Source of the DNA: Streptomyces sp. WM4235
Lineage (GTDB): Bacteria; Actinomycetota; Actinomycetes; Streptomycetales; Streptomycetaceae
Direction of reading: 5' to 3'
DNA: 64,000 bases
Assembly: GCF_001279725.1 (NCBI RefSeq)
Contig: NZ_LGDE01000125.1
Span: 29,109-93,108, forward strand
The notes beneath the pieces are model-generated. The model ran no database searches and was not told the DNA's origin. It saw nothing but the letters and a program-made list of their open reading frames with translations. The number at the start of each line of letters is the position of its first letter. Position 1 is the stretch's first letter. The position numbers and the translations under genes are program-made. Of the stretch, positions 16,457 through 24,595 are shown piece after piece.

Positions 16457-17005
16457 TCATCGGCTCCCTTGGTTCGTGTTCGTCAGCAGGTCGTCGAACA
16501 GGGCGCGGTAGTGCACCATCGCCCCGCGGAGTTCCTCGGTCGTCGTCTCGCCCTCGCCACTGCGCACGTTGACCTCGTGGGCCGCCCGGTAGTGCTCGAG
16601 GGTGCGTCCGTGTTCGACGGACAGGTCACGCAGTTGTCCGTCGAACCCGTCCGCCGGGTAGCCGCGCTCCCGCATCAGCCGGGACACGAGCTCGTCGGCC
16701 CGGGCGACCGACCCTTCCGGGCGGTCCACGAAGGCTTCCTGTACGCCCCGCCACTCCTCGGCGTACTCCGTCCGGCGTTCGGCCGGCAGGTCCTTGATCT
16801 CGAACGTGTCGTGGCGCTGCTGCCGCGCCCGCAGCTCGCGGTCGGCCGCCATTCGGCTGCCGGCGGCCTCGGCCGTCCGGTCGTATTCGGGGCCGAACTG
16901 CCGCTGGAGGTTCCTGCGGCGCGTGAACAACCACAGCCCCGCGGCGAGGGTGACGAGCACCAGCGCGGCGGGAATGATGATCGCGATGAGTGTGCTTGTG
17001 TTCAT
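16457..17005 (-). CDS. membrane-anchored hypothetical protein with the same helical domain
   Basis: A 182-residue protein. One N-terminal membrane span (TLIAIIIPAALVLVTLAAGL, about residues 4-26) is followed by basic RRRNLQRQFGPEYDRT, a typical inside-anchoring pattern, and a cytoplasmic helical domain: WRGVQEAFVDRPEGSVARAD, then LRGAMVHYRALFDDLL. That domain matches the C-terminus of the following gene. It resembles secreted/membrane hypothetical proteins frequent in Streptomyces, with no biochemical role known to me. It is the first gene of a two-gene operon. Confidence 0.75.
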   Translation of the reverse strand: MNTSTLIAIIIPAALVLVTLAAGLWLFTRRRNLQRQFGPEYDRTAEAAGSRMAADRELRARQQRHDTFEIKDLPAERRTEYAEEWRGVQEAFVDRPEGSVARADELVSRLMRERGYPADGFDGQLRDLSVEHGRTLEHYRAAHEVNVRSGEGETTTEELRGAMVHYRALFDDLLTNTNQGSR

Positions 17006-17193
17006 GCTGGCCTCCAGGCCGCGGCCTCGTCTCTTCGGTTGCTGAGGCGGCTGCCCGCAACCCCCGGGCACAAACCCGCCGGGGTGGAGTCGAGATGAGT
17101 GGGTGTCGGTGGGTGGGGTGGCAGGGGCCACCGGTTCGCGCGCCGTCCTCGGGAGTGGCGTGTCCACCCCTCGGCGGGTCGCGTGACGCTCTT

Positions 17194-17604
17194 TCAGTTC
17201 ATGTGCGGGTGCGGCGGACCGGCGGGGTGGAAACAGGCGGTGATCGCCTTGCCGCCGTGGCAGGCGTGCACGTCCCAGGTGTCGGCGAGCGTCGCCACGA
17301 TGCCCAGGCCGCGCCCGGAGGTCGCTCCGTCGCCGGCCTCGCGCGGCTCGGGCAGGCGGGGGTCGTCGTCGGCCACGCTGACGTGCAGGCAGCTGCCGTC
17401 CCAGGTCAGCACCAGATGTGCGGCGCCATCGGTGTGCAGGTGCGCGTTGGTGACCAACTCGGACACGGTGAGCAGGACGGAGTGCACGGTGTCCGGTGCT
17501 TCCCGTGCCCACGGAAGGGTGTCGAGGTGTTCGTCCGTCCAGCGGCGTGCCGCACGGACTCCTTGGGCGATGGGGAACGAGCGTGCCCATCCGACCGCTT
17601 TCAT
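17194..17604 (-). CDS. HATPase_c (RsbW-like) anti-sigma/regulatory ATP-binding protein
   Basis: A 136-residue single-domain GHKL ATPase. The N-box is VSELVTNAHLHT, the G1 region VSVADDDPRLPEP and the G2 loop GRGLGIVATLADTW. There is no histidine-kinase dimerisation domain. This is the form of the many small Streptomyces proteins that resemble RsbW/SpoIIAB, serine kinases that bind sigma factors or phosphorylate STAS-domain antagonists. Its partner is not obvious locally. The ATG at 17602-17604 is chosen because GGAG lies nine bases upstream; the open frame extends further without support. Confidence 0.8.
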   Translation of the reverse strand: MKAVGWARSFPIAQGVRAARRWTDEHLDTLPWAREAPDTVHSVLLTVSELVTNAHLHTDGAAHLVLTWDGSCLHVSVADDDPRLPEPREAGDGATSGRGLGIVATLADTWDVHACHGGKAITACFHPAGPPHPHMN

Positions 17605-17746
17605 GACCACTGGCTCCGCCTCCCGCCTGTTTCCGGACCGCACGGGCTCGTGTGCCCGTCACTCGTGTGGCCGGCTCTCGTGTGGCTGTCACCCGCGTAC
17701 CCGTCGCGGTGTCGGGCATGCACCGGGCCGGCCGGCGCCGGGCATC

Positions 17747-18166
17747 TCATTCGGCGGCGAACACCTCGGCGAGGAAGCCGTCCACGTCCTGGTTCTCCTC
17801 ACCCGCGGCCACCATGGCGTAGGTCTGTTCCAGGAACCGCGACACCGCGCCGGCGTCCGCGAGCAGCACCGCTCGCCCCTGACCCGACGAGGGGTCGCCC
17901 CGCAGCTCGAAGCGGACGGCGGCATCCGCGCCGTCGCGCTGCGGTCGCAGGGTGACGTCTCCCTCCCCCACGGGCCGGCGCAGCCCGTCGGCCAGCATCT
18001 GGCGGTCCAGGTACCACTGGGCCAGGAAGGTCTCGCCGTACACGAACCGTGCCCGGACCGCGTGCGGGTCGCTGCCTTCGTAGGTCATCCGGGCCTCGAC
18101 GACGAGCGGGAGTCCCGCCTCCTCTTCCAGACGCATCGAAATCGTGTCCGACACACAGGTCTTCAC
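17747..18166 (-). CDS. SsgA-like (SALP) sporulation/cell-division regulator
   Basis: A 139-residue member of the SsgA-like protein family, which occurs only in morphologically complex actinomycetes and controls septum-site selection, spore-wall synthesis and peptidoglycan maintenance. Family blocks visible are EARMTYEGSDPHAVRARFVY, the W-x-x-x-R element FLAQWYLDRQMLADGLRRPV, GEGDVTLRPQ, and FLEQTYAMVAAGEE with a C-terminal DVDGFLAEVF helix. The start is GTG (18164-18166), giving MKTCVSDTISMRLE. Which SALP subtype (A-G) it is cannot be decided by eye. Confidence 0.82.
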   Translation of the reverse strand: MKTCVSDTISMRLEEEAGLPLVVEARMTYEGSDPHAVRARFVYGETFLAQWYLDRQMLADGLRRPVGEGDVTLRPQRDGADAAVRFELRGDPSSGQGRAVLLADAGAVSRFLEQTYAMVAAGEENQDVDGFLAEVFAAE

Positions 18167-18238
18167 ATGGGCCTCCGGAACGCGGGCGGTGGATTCATCC
18201 GCCTGCCCTCGGAACGCCCCCTCATGCCTGGCCGGTTC

Positions 18239-18778
18239 TCAGTCCTCGGAGGTGTAGCGGAAGCGGGCCCACAGGGGCAGGAGGAACCAGCAGACGAGGA
18301 ACCAGAGGAACACGCCGGCCACGATCCAGGGCGCGAGCATGTTGTGGGTGGCGACCCGCAGGACGAGCAGCAGGGCGGTCACGAGGGTGGCCAGCAACAG
18401 GACGAGTCCCACGAAGGTGAGCCGGGAGGCCCAGGCCACGGCCTGTGGCTTGATGCGGCGGCCCGAGACGATGCGGTGGAAGGCGACCGGGGCGATCAGG
18501 GCACCGGTGGCGAGCGATCCCAGGACGACGGTGATGATGTAGATCGTCTTGTCGGTCGACGGGAGCCCGTGGAAGAGCGGGGTGAAGACCACGGTCAGGA
18601 GGAAGCCGAAGAGGATCTGCACTCCGGTCTGAGCCACGCGTATCTCTTGTACGAGCTCCTGCCATTGGCGGTCGGCGCGTTCCTCCGGGCTCTCACCTCT
18701 ACCGTCGTGCGCATGTCCCTGGCCGGCCACGGGGGTCTTGCCCCCGTCGTCGGACGCGGCCTGTGCGTGGTCCGCCAT
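18239..18778 (-). CDS. DUF6328 family membrane protein
   Basis: A 179-residue protein. After a charged N-terminus, RQWQELVQEIRVAQTGVQIL leads into FGFLLTVVFTPLFHGL. IYIITVVLGSLATGALIAPV, LVLLLATLVTALLLVLRV and WIVAGVFLWFLVCWFLLPLW follow, giving four predicted membrane spans. The ELxxEIRVxQTGVQILFGFL block is the signature I associate with DUF6328. The function is unknown. It is monocistronic, with a hairpin-rich interval on its upstream side. Confidence 0.8.
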   Translation of the reverse strand: MADHAQAASDDGGKTPVAGQGHAHDGRGESPEERADRQWQELVQEIRVAQTGVQILFGFLLTVVFTPLFHGLPSTDKTIYIITVVLGSLATGALIAPVAFHRIVSGRRIKPQAVAWASRLTFVGLVLLLATLVTALLLVLRVATHNMLAPWIVAGVFLWFLVCWFLLPLWARFRYTSED

Positions 18779-18976
18779 GATGATGTCCCTTCTGGCGGCC
18801 TTCCGGCCGCGCGGGCGTGGGTCCGCGGGGCGCGGTGGGGAGCCGACCTCCCGAAATCATCGAACGCATGCCCGGGCGAACGCGTCTCACACCCGGTCGG
18901 ATCCCGCGTGCGGCGCCCGCCCGCGGGCGCGGCGCCCGCCCGCGGGGGCCGCCGGAACGGCCGCACAGGCGGGTGG

Positions 18977-19004
18977 GGGTGGACACCGTGATCGGTGTCC
19001 ACCC
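18977..19004. terminator. Hairpin, probable terminator
   Basis: GGGTGGACACCG pairs perfectly with CGGTGTCCACCC across a TGAT loop (12-base-pair stem). It is between two minus-strand genes and could stop transcription in either direction. The rest of 18779-18976 is GC-rich with a repeated CGCCCGCCCGCGGG element and no gene. Confidence 0.6.
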
Positions 19005-19047
19005 CTCGTCTCCGTGTGTGGGCTCTCATCCGCGCGTGGAACGAACG

Positions 19048-19086
19048 ACCGGCCCGGTGCGTGTGGTTGCCACGTACCGGGCCGGT
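19048..19086 (-). terminator. Long hairpin terminator of the DUF6131 gene
   Basis: ACCGGCCCGGT and ACCGGGCCGGT pair and are extended by GCGTG/CACGT (one G-U pair), making a 16-base-pair stem. It lies about 39 bases downstream of the minus-strand stop at 19125. Confidence 0.7.
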
Positions 19087-19124
19087 GTGGGACGGCCGTG
19101 AAGGACACCGCCTACCGGCGCCGC

Positions 19125-19280
19125 CTAGTAGTAATGCTTGCGTCCGCCCAGCGCGTGCCCCATGGCGCCCAGAATCCACAGGATCAGGCCTACGACGATG
19201 AGGATGATCCCGATGGTGTACAGGATGCTGATGTGGGCCACGATCGCGACGATGAGCAGGATTACTCCGAGGATGATCAC
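19125..19280 (-). CDS. DUF6131 family small membrane protein
   Basis: A 51-residue membrane protein. It starts with a GTG and ILGVILLIVAIVAHISILYT, continues with a second hydrophobic stretch (IGIILIVVGLILWILGAMGH) and ends GGRKHYY. The paired hairpin-like spans and the GGR-HYY tail are typical of DUF6131 proteins of actinobacteria, thought to be small envelope/stress proteins. The GTG at 19278-19280 has GGAGGG seven bases upstream. It is followed by a strong terminator at 19048-19086. Confidence 0.85.
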   Translation of the reverse strand: MIILGVILLIVAIVAHISILYTIGIILIVVGLILWILGAMGHALGGRKHYY

Positions 19281-19355
19281 GGTGCCCTCCGATTTTCGCG
19301 TAATGATTCTTCACTGTGGACCCGGCGGCCACACGGCTCCGGGGTGGGGGACGGA

Positions 19356-19853
19356 TCAGTGTCCGAACAGGTGCCGCCTTCGAGGGACTCCTCCCGCGGG
19401 GCGGGACTCGTCGGTGGGCGGGGCTTGGTTGGTGGAGGCTGGGGTGGGGGCCGGATCGGCCGGGGACCGGGTGGGCGCGACCCCGGTCGCGGGGTCCCGG
19501 GCCGGTACGGCCCCGGTGTCCGCGGCCGCTTCCTCGCGGGCACTGATCAGCTGATCGCGTTCCGCTTTGGCGGCCGCCTCTTGTCGACGTGATTCGCCGA
19601 GTTCGGCACGCGCGGTCCGCCCCTGCCTGAAGGCACGGCGGGCACCCGCCAGCAAAAGGAGGAGACCGAACAGCACGACCGCGCCGACCACGATGCCGTA
19701 CAGGAACAGCGTCCCGGTCGAACCGGTGACGTGGTAGCCGAAGACGTCGAATCCCTGTCCGATCCCGTGGCCGACCCCGGCGTTGCCGAGGACACCGGCG
19801 ACCGCGACGACGACCGCGGCGATCAGAACGACCAGCCCGAGGATGATCAGCAT
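19356..19853 (-). CDS. two-span membrane protein with cytoplasmic helical tail
   Basis: A 165-residue protein. Two spans (LIILGLVVLIAAVVVAVAGV and TLFLYGIVVGAVVLFGLLLL) flank a short outside loop. They are followed by a basic, coiled-coil-prone segment (RRAFRQGRTARAELGESRRQ, then EAAAKAERDQLISAREEAA) and a disordered Pro/Thr-rich tail. Similar proteins are widespread in Streptomyces and usually hypothetical. It sits 75 bases upstream of the DUF6131 gene in the same direction and may share its role in envelope stress. Confidence 0.7.
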   Translation of the reverse strand: MLIILGLVVLIAAVVVAVAGVLGNAGVGHGIGQGFDVFGYHVTGSTGTLFLYGIVVGAVVLFGLLLLLAGARRAFRQGRTARAELGESRRQEAAAKAERDQLISAREEAAADTGAVPARDPATGVAPTRSPADPAPTPASTNQAPPTDESRPAGGVPRRRHLFGH

Positions 19854-20016
19854 GGTGACTCCCGGCGGATTCGTGCGCCGGAGGGGCGCACGGGGCAGCC
19901 TTCAACCCGGCTCCTGCCCGCTAATCCGCTTTCCATACCGAATGGTGTTCATTGCCCGGAAACCCCCCTGAAATGCGGCGAGCGGGAACCGGTGGCTCTC
20001 CGGGCGTGCCGGTGGG

Positions 20017-20412
20017 GTGCGGCCAGTCGTTGATGCTCCCGTGGAGCGCCGATTTCAGTTGAGTGACGAGGCCTGGACCGCGATCGAGACGCGGCTCGGC
20101 AGGCCCGCGGCCCGTGTGGAGCGCACGGCCGTCGAGGCCATCGTGTGGAAATTGTCGACGGGTGCCGCCTGGCGGGATCTACCCGCTCGGTACGGGCCCT
20201 GGCACAGCATGGCCGAGCGGTACCGGATCTGGGTCGGTGACGGCACCTGGGGCCGCGTCGAGGCGGCGCTGGTGTCCTCCCCCGCCGATCTGGTGGGCGA
20301 GGACGACTGGAGCACCCGGTGGCTCCCCCGGCAGGCCGACGCCGCACCCACGGACGAGGCCTCGGGCCTCGCCGCCCGGACGGGGCCGGCCGGGGAGGCC
20401 GCGGCGCCGTGA
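20017..20412 (+). CDS. IS5-type transposase N-terminal (DUF4096-like) relic
   Basis: A 131-residue ORF. Residues 9-70 (ERRFQLSDEAWTAIETRLGR, VERTAVEAIVWKLSTGAAW, DLPARYGPWHSMAERYRIW) closely follow the N-terminal helix-turn-helix region of IS5-family transposases. The rest (LVGEDDWSTRWLPRQADAAP, then an Ala/Gly/Pro tail) has no DDE catalytic domain. No inverted repeats or second ORF accompany it. It is either a decayed insertion sequence or a domesticated DNA-binding fragment. The start (GTG 20017 or 20041) is uncertain because neither has a ribosome-binding site. Confidence 0.55.
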   Translation: MRPVVDAPVERRFQLSDEAWTAIETRLGRPAARVERTAVEAIVWKLSTGAAWRDLPARYGPWHSMAERYRIWVGDGTWGRVEAALVSSPADLVGEDDWSTRWLPRQADAAPTDEASGLAARTGPAGEAAAP

Positions 20413-20634
20413 CCGGCCGGGGGCGGACACCACCTTCGCCCCGGCGACTTCCCGTCCACGCCGGTGACCGGCTCGCCGATCGGTCGTTGAACCCGACGCT
20501 CGGCGAAATGAACCCCACGAGGTCCCGGAGCCCCCGCATCCGGGACCTCGTGGTGTCTCGGGCACCGGGCGCGGCCGCCCTCGCCGACGGCGGTGGGAGG
20601 GACCTGCGACCGGGTACCCGCCTCGGGTCCAATG

Positions 20635-21753
20635 TCAGCTCAAGCCCCAGATCCGCATGACGTGGTCCGCCGGGGAGACGGTGTACCAGGTGCCGTCGCC
20701 GAGGGCGCGAACCGTTCCGGTGACGGGGTACGGATGGAGGAGCGGATCGACCGCCCCCTCCCGGGCCAGGTCGACGATCCAGTGCCGGCCCGCACCGGAC
20801 TCCTCGTCGCTCTCGACCGTCGCGGCGATGACGGTGTCCTCGTCGAGGAAGCCGGCCTCGTAGTCCCAGAAGACCTCGACGTCCTGGTCGTCCGGGTCCG
20901 CTTCCGGATGTCGGGGGATCACCGTGTCGGCGTGCAGTTCCGCTTCCGGTCCGGGTTCCGCGGATCCGTCCACGAGCCGGTGCACGGCGAGTGCCTCCTG
21001 TCCGTGCGCGACGGTCAGCAGGCGCGTGCCGGACGGGCTCACCGCCGACAGCACGAGGTCCTCGTCGGCGAAGGACTCGATGGAGAGCGTCGCACCGTCC
21101 CATCGCCCCCATCGCAGGGGGGCGCCGTCCTGCCCCTCACCGATCGACAGGCCCATCCGCCCCGGGTCGGCGGGCGGGACGTGGATCGACCCGGCCGCCG
21201 CCGACCCCGTGGCGGCGCGGGCGAGAACCCTTCCGTCCGCCGCGTCGAGAACCAGCCATTCCTCCATCCCCGCGGCCCTCTCCTGTCCGTCCTGCTCCAA
21301 CGGTCCCCGTACGTGGGCCCACACGAGGGCCCCGTCCGCCGAGAAGGCGGCCGAACCGCTGCTCGCGTACCGGTGATCACGGTCGTGCGCGTACTCCTCG
21401 TACGAGTCGTGGGACGCGCACCCCGCCCAGCAGCGGTGCCGTACCTCCCAGCGCACCGCTCCCGTCCGGTCCACGGCGGTCAGGGCGTGCGCCCCGGAGA
21501 ACACGGCCACATCCGCCGACGGCGCCACCGCGTACTGCCCGATCCCGCGCGGCCAGGGCGCCGGGATGCGGACGGGCCGCGCGGGCCGGCGGTCTCCGAC
21601 GGGAGCCTCCAGCTCCTGAACGAGCAGCTCGGCGTCGCCCCGTTGGACCAGAAGCCGGCTCGACGGGGACCAGGACTCCACGTGGGGAGCATCCGCCTCG
21701 GCCGGGGACAACACGGGGGCGATGGTGGTCAGGAGGCGCGCGAGAGAGGGCAC
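20635..21753 (-). CDS. hypothetical protein, predicted beta-propeller-like repeats
   Basis: A 372-residue soluble protein. Several segments read as repeated beta blades: ESWSPSSRLLVQRGDAELLV, YAVAPSADVAVFSGAHALTA, AAFSADGALVWAHVRGPLEQ and LSAVSPSGTRLLTVAHGQEA. These S-P-S-x-x-LLV and x-A-V-D-R-T-G patterns resemble PQQ/WD-type propellers. No signal peptide is present. The GTG at 21751-21753 has CGGAG eight bases upstream and is preferred to the longer frame. No specific function is recognised. Confidence 0.7.
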   Translation of the reverse strand: MPSLARLLTTIAPVLSPAEADAPHVESWSPSSRLLVQRGDAELLVQELEAPVGDRRPARPVRIPAPWPRGIGQYAVAPSADVAVFSGAHALTAVDRTGAVRWEVRHRCWAGCASHDSYEEYAHDRDHRYASSGSAAFSADGALVWAHVRGPLEQDGQERAAGMEEWLVLDAADGRVLARAATGSAAAGSIHVPPADPGRMGLSIGEGQDGAPLRWGRWDGATLSIESFADEDLVLSAVSPSGTRLLTVAHGQEALAVHRLVDGSAEPGPEAELHADTVIPRHPEADPDDQDVEVFWDYEAGFLDEDTVIAATVESDEESGAGRHWIVDLAREGAVDPLLHPYPVTGTVRALGDGTWYTVSPADHVMRIWGLS

Positions 21754-21885
21754 AGGTTCTCCGAAACGAGGTGGTCGGCTGACGGGCACCCTACGACGGA
21801 GCACCGACACCGGTGCCGCCGGCCACCGGCCGTACGCCGGCCCGGTCGCGGGCGAGCACCCTCCTCGAACGGAACACCGGGCGGG

Positions 21886-22173
21886 TCACACGGGTAGGCC
21901 GGCCGCCCGCCGGCGCTCGATCATCTCCCCGACCGACACCGTCGGGGTGTGCCCGGCCAGCGCGCCCGCGACCCGCGGGCCCTGGTCGGCGTCGGCGGCG
22001 AGCATCGCCCGGCCCCACCAACGCAGCAGTACGCCCTTCGCCTCGTCGGGCGCGGCGACCAGGAGTTCGGCGTGGAACTCCCGCCGGCACTCCCCCGACA
22101 GCGCCGCCGCGATGCCCTCGGCGTGCCTCGGGATCCGACGCGGTCCGTGCGGGTGGACCGGCTGCGCGCTCAT
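21886..22173 (-). CDS. small hypothetical protein
   Basis: A 95-residue protein starting MSAQPVHPHGPRRIPRHAEG. It then has a helical region (FHAELLVAAPDEAKGVLLRW, WGRAMLAADADQGPRVAGAL) and ends GEMIERRRAAGLPV. It resembles small Streptomyces proteins in which a helical hairpin is followed by an E-M-x-x-R-R tail, but I cannot name a family. A GAGGGAG ribosome-binding site supports the ATG. It lies 132 bases upstream of the propeller-like gene on the same strand. Confidence 0.62.
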   Translation of the reverse strand: MSAQPVHPHGPRRIPRHAEGIAAALSGECRREFHAELLVAAPDEAKGVLLRWWGRAMLAADADQGPRVAGALAGHTPTVSVGEMIERRRAAGLPV

Positions 22174-22946
22174 GGGACGCTCCCTCGATCGACTGCTGTC
22201 CCGAGTCTGCCCCCTGGCGGGCCGTGAGGTCGAGCGTTCGGGCGCAAAGCGGGTACGCGCACTCGTTCGTGTCGAGAGCGGTCGGCACCGGCCCCGGCAT
22301 CGGCATCCGGGTCCCGGGCCTCCGGGGATCGGGCACGCGAACAGCCGGACACGGTGGGCCGGTTCGCCACGGCCGGCGGCGTCGTCCTCCGGTGCCACAG
22401 GGCGTGGGGCACGGGGCGCGGGGCACTGCCGTGACGCGCAAGGGGGCGCGAGCACGCTGTCGGGCCGCGCCGCGCAGATCGACGCGAAGGGGTCGTCGCG
22501 AGGGCCGGGCGGCCGCCGCGTCCGCTCTCTCGGTCGGTCACCCACGGACGGGAAGCCGGCCCGGCCTCGTCCATCATTCGGAGCCGCCGCGGAAGGGGTT
22601 TGGCCCGCGGAGGGGGTTTGGCCCGCCGAAGGGCGGGGCGAGTCGGTCGGGGCGCGGAGACGCCGTTCGCCCGCGCACGCGCCCTCGCCGCCCCGGCCGG
22701 AAACCGCTCCGGCACTGTCGCCGCAGCACTTCCCCGCGCACCCTCGCCGCCCGGCCGGGAACCACGCCGCGCGTCCGGCGCCCCTGCGGCCCGCGCGCCG
22801 CGCGCACCCGCTCCGTCCGGCCCGGTCCTCGCGACCAGGCATTCATCCGTCGGCCACCAAATGTTTCTTACCGGCCAGTAGACATACCGACGACGCTCCC
22901 CAAGCATGGGCGCGTACATGCCAACGTGTGACGAGGAGCGTCCCCC
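22174..22946. other. Long GC-rich intergenic interval
   Basis: About 770 bases with no convincing gene. It contains a two-copy 18-base repeat (GGGGTTTGGCCCGC at 22595 and 22613). An AT-richer patch (CCACCAAATGTTTCTTACC, about 22854-22872) precedes the phosphatase and may hold its promoter. Confidence 0.5.
22595..22626. repeat. Short tandem repeat, 18-base unit, two copies
   Basis: GGGGTTTGGCCCGC recurs 18 bases apart (22595 and 22613) inside non-coding DNA. Confidence 0.6.
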
Positions 22947-23630
22947 ATGCGCAGCACCCGCCCCCGCACCACCCGCACCGCCACCGCCGCCGCGGTGGCC
23001 GCCGCGGCCACCGTCCTCACCCTGTTTCCGGCCACCGTCGCGGACGCGGCCGAACGATCCGCGCCCGCGTCCGTGCCCGCGGTCTCGGCCCCCGCCGCTT
23101 CCGCGCCCGGCGGCAACGCCGCCATCCTCGGCATCGACTACGCCACCTGGCAGCGTGACGTCGCCGACGTCATCGACGCGGCCCGCCCCGCCATCGAGCA
23201 GCGCATCGCCGCCTCGCCCGCCGGGGAGAAGCCCGCGCTCGTCCTGGACATCGACAACAGCTCGCTGGAGACCGACTTCCACTGGTTCTGGACCTTCCCC
23301 ACCCCCGCGATCGGCAAGGTCCGTGAGCTCACCCGGTACGCCAGTGAGCGTGGGGTCGCCGTCTTCTTCGTGACCGCGCGCCCGGGGATCGTGTACTCCC
23401 TCACCGAACGCAACCTGAAGGCCGTCGGCTACCCGGTCTCGGGCCTGTACGTCCGGGACCTGCCCGACCTGTTCCACGAGGTGAGCGCGTACAAGACGGG
23501 CAAGCGCGCCGAGATCGAGGCCCGCGGCTACACGATCATCGCCAACATCGGGAACAACACGAGCGACCTCGTCGGCGGCCATGCCGAACGCACCGTCAAG
23601 CTGCCCGACTACGGCGGCAAGCTGTCCTGA
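22947..23630 (+). CDS. secreted HAD-family acid phosphatase
   Basis: A 227-residue exported phosphatase. The signal peptide has an Arg-rich n-region (MRSTRPRTTR) and a hydrophobic core ending in ATVADAA. The mature part carries HAD motif I as LVLDIDNSSLETDFHWFW (nucleophile and acid/base Asp in D-I-D), motif II FFVTARPG, and a terminal GNNTSDL acidic motif. It belongs to the class of plant-type/class B acid phosphatases (HAD IIIB). It probably frees phosphate from extracellular monoesters. The ATG follows GAGGAG at good spacing. Regulation by phosphate is plausible but no clear PHO box is seen. Confidence 0.85.
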   Translation: MRSTRPRTTRTATAAAVAAAATVLTLFPATVADAAERSAPASVPAVSAPAASAPGGNAAILGIDYATWQRDVADVIDAARPAIEQRIAASPAGEKPALVLDIDNSSLETDFHWFWTFPTPAIGKVRELTRYASERGVAVFFVTARPGIVYSLTERNLKAVGYPVSGLYVRDLPDLFHEVSAYKTGKRAEIEARGYTIIANIGNNTSDLVGGHAERTVKLPDYGGKLS

Positions 23631-23685
23631 CGCCGGCGGGGGCGCGGGAGGCGTGGCCACCATCGGCCGAAACCGCGGTGAGCGC

Positions 23686-23691
23686 TACGGT
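23686..23691 (+). promoter_or_regulatory. -10 element (TACGGT) of a leaderless VOC gene
   Basis: TACGGT ends six bases before the ATG at 23698, with no ribosome-binding site. Confidence 0.55.
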
Positions 23692-23697
23692 CGGGCC

Positions 23698-24162
23698 ATG
23701 GCCACCCGAATCGATCTGACGCTTGACTGTGCCGATGCCCGGCCGCTGGCCGCCTTCTGGAAGACGGCACTGGGTTACGTAGACGAGCCGCCACCCGCTC
23801 CTTTCGCCACGCGCGAGGAGTGGGCCGCCCACTTCGATCCCCCGGAGGACGGCGCGGCCGCGCACAACCCGGACGCGGCCGACCCCGCGGGCGGCGGGGC
23901 ATGGCTCCACGATCCCGACGGCGTCGGCCCCCGCCTCTCCATCCTGAGGGTTCCGGAGCCCAAGCGGGCCAAGAACCGCCTCCACATGGACATCCGGGTG
24001 CCGGGGCACGGCGGTACGGACGAGCGGTGGGAACGGATCAGGGCGGAGGCCCGGCGTCTGGTGGCGGCGGGCGGAAAGGTCGTGGAGGAGTTCGAGGGTC
24101 ACCATGTGGTGATGGCGGACCCGGAGGGCAACGAGTTCTGTGTGGCCGCCGCCCCCGCGTGA
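23698..24162 (+). CDS. VOC (glyoxalase/bleomycin-resistance) family protein
   Basis: A 154-residue vicinal-oxygen-chelate protein. TRIDLTLDCADARPLAAFWK is the typical first beta-alpha-beta unit with a PLAAFW helix. KRAKNRLHMDIRVPG carries the mid-domain metal-side His strand and HHVVMADPEGNEFCV the final motif. This is the common actinobacterial variant of unknown substrate (often called glyoxalase-like or bleomycin-resistance-like). The leaderless promoter fixes the start. Confidence 0.85.
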   Translation: MATRIDLTLDCADARPLAAFWKTALGYVDEPPPAPFATREEWAAHFDPPEDGAAAHNPDAADPAGGGAWLHDPDGVGPRLSILRVPEPKRAKNRLHMDIRVPGHGGTDERWERIRAEARRLVAAGGKVVEEFEGHHVVMADPEGNEFCVAAAPA

Positions 24163-24583
24163 GACGGCGTGACCCCGCACCCTCGCGTACGGGCCGGCCC
24201 GCGACCCGGCGTCACGACGAACACGCTGCGTAGTGCGATGAATGGAACGGTACCGACGGGTACATGCCGTTTTGCGGAGCACCTGGGTGGCCCGCGGTCG
24301 GCCGGTGTCCGGGAACACGGTCTCGGAAGGCGGTGTCCCCGCAGCCGGACGGTCGTTGAGAAGAACGGTCAGCGAAGTGGACCACACCGAGTCCCGGGGC
24401 CCAGGCCCCGGGACTCGGTGCTGCCCGGCCGACCCGATGGAGGTGTACGGGGCGCACCCCGCGCGGTGGGCCTGTTGAGCGTCCCTTACGCCCCGCACGG
24501 AGGTCCCAGGCCGAGCGACCACCGGCGGCGGGACCGCGGCGGGACCGACCGAAAACCACCCCCGGGCCACGGTCACCCAAAGG
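24163..24583. other. Intergenic interval without a recognised gene
   Basis: About 420 bases between the VOC and TetR genes. The only clear structure is a perfect hairpin at 24385-24420. The stretch 24230-24380 is less GC-rich than its surroundings and has no ORF with a ribosome-binding site. Confidence 0.45.
24385..24420 (+). terminator. Perfect 16-base-pair hairpin terminator
   Basis: CACCGAGTCCCGGGGC and GCCCCGGGACTCGGTG are separated by CCAG. It lies 222 bases past the VOC stop, so a transcript of the intervening DNA may end here. Confidence 0.75.
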
Positions 24584-24589
24584 TACGGT
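24584..24589 (+). promoter_or_regulatory. -10 element (TACGGT) of a leaderless TetR gene
   Basis: TACGGT ends six bases before the ATG at 24596, identical in sequence and spacing to the element of the VOC gene. Confidence 0.55.
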
Positions 24590-24595
24590 TTGGCC

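Noticed and set aside
22840..22880. Possible PHO box upstream of the secreted phosphatase
   Set aside because: Only one loose ATTCATC-like element is present; no 11-base direct repeat of the GTTCACC type.
22170..23663. A 497-codon minus-strand frame over the HAD phosphatase
   Set aside because: It opposes a gene with signal peptide and HAD motifs; the translation is Arg/Gly/Ala-rich low complexity.
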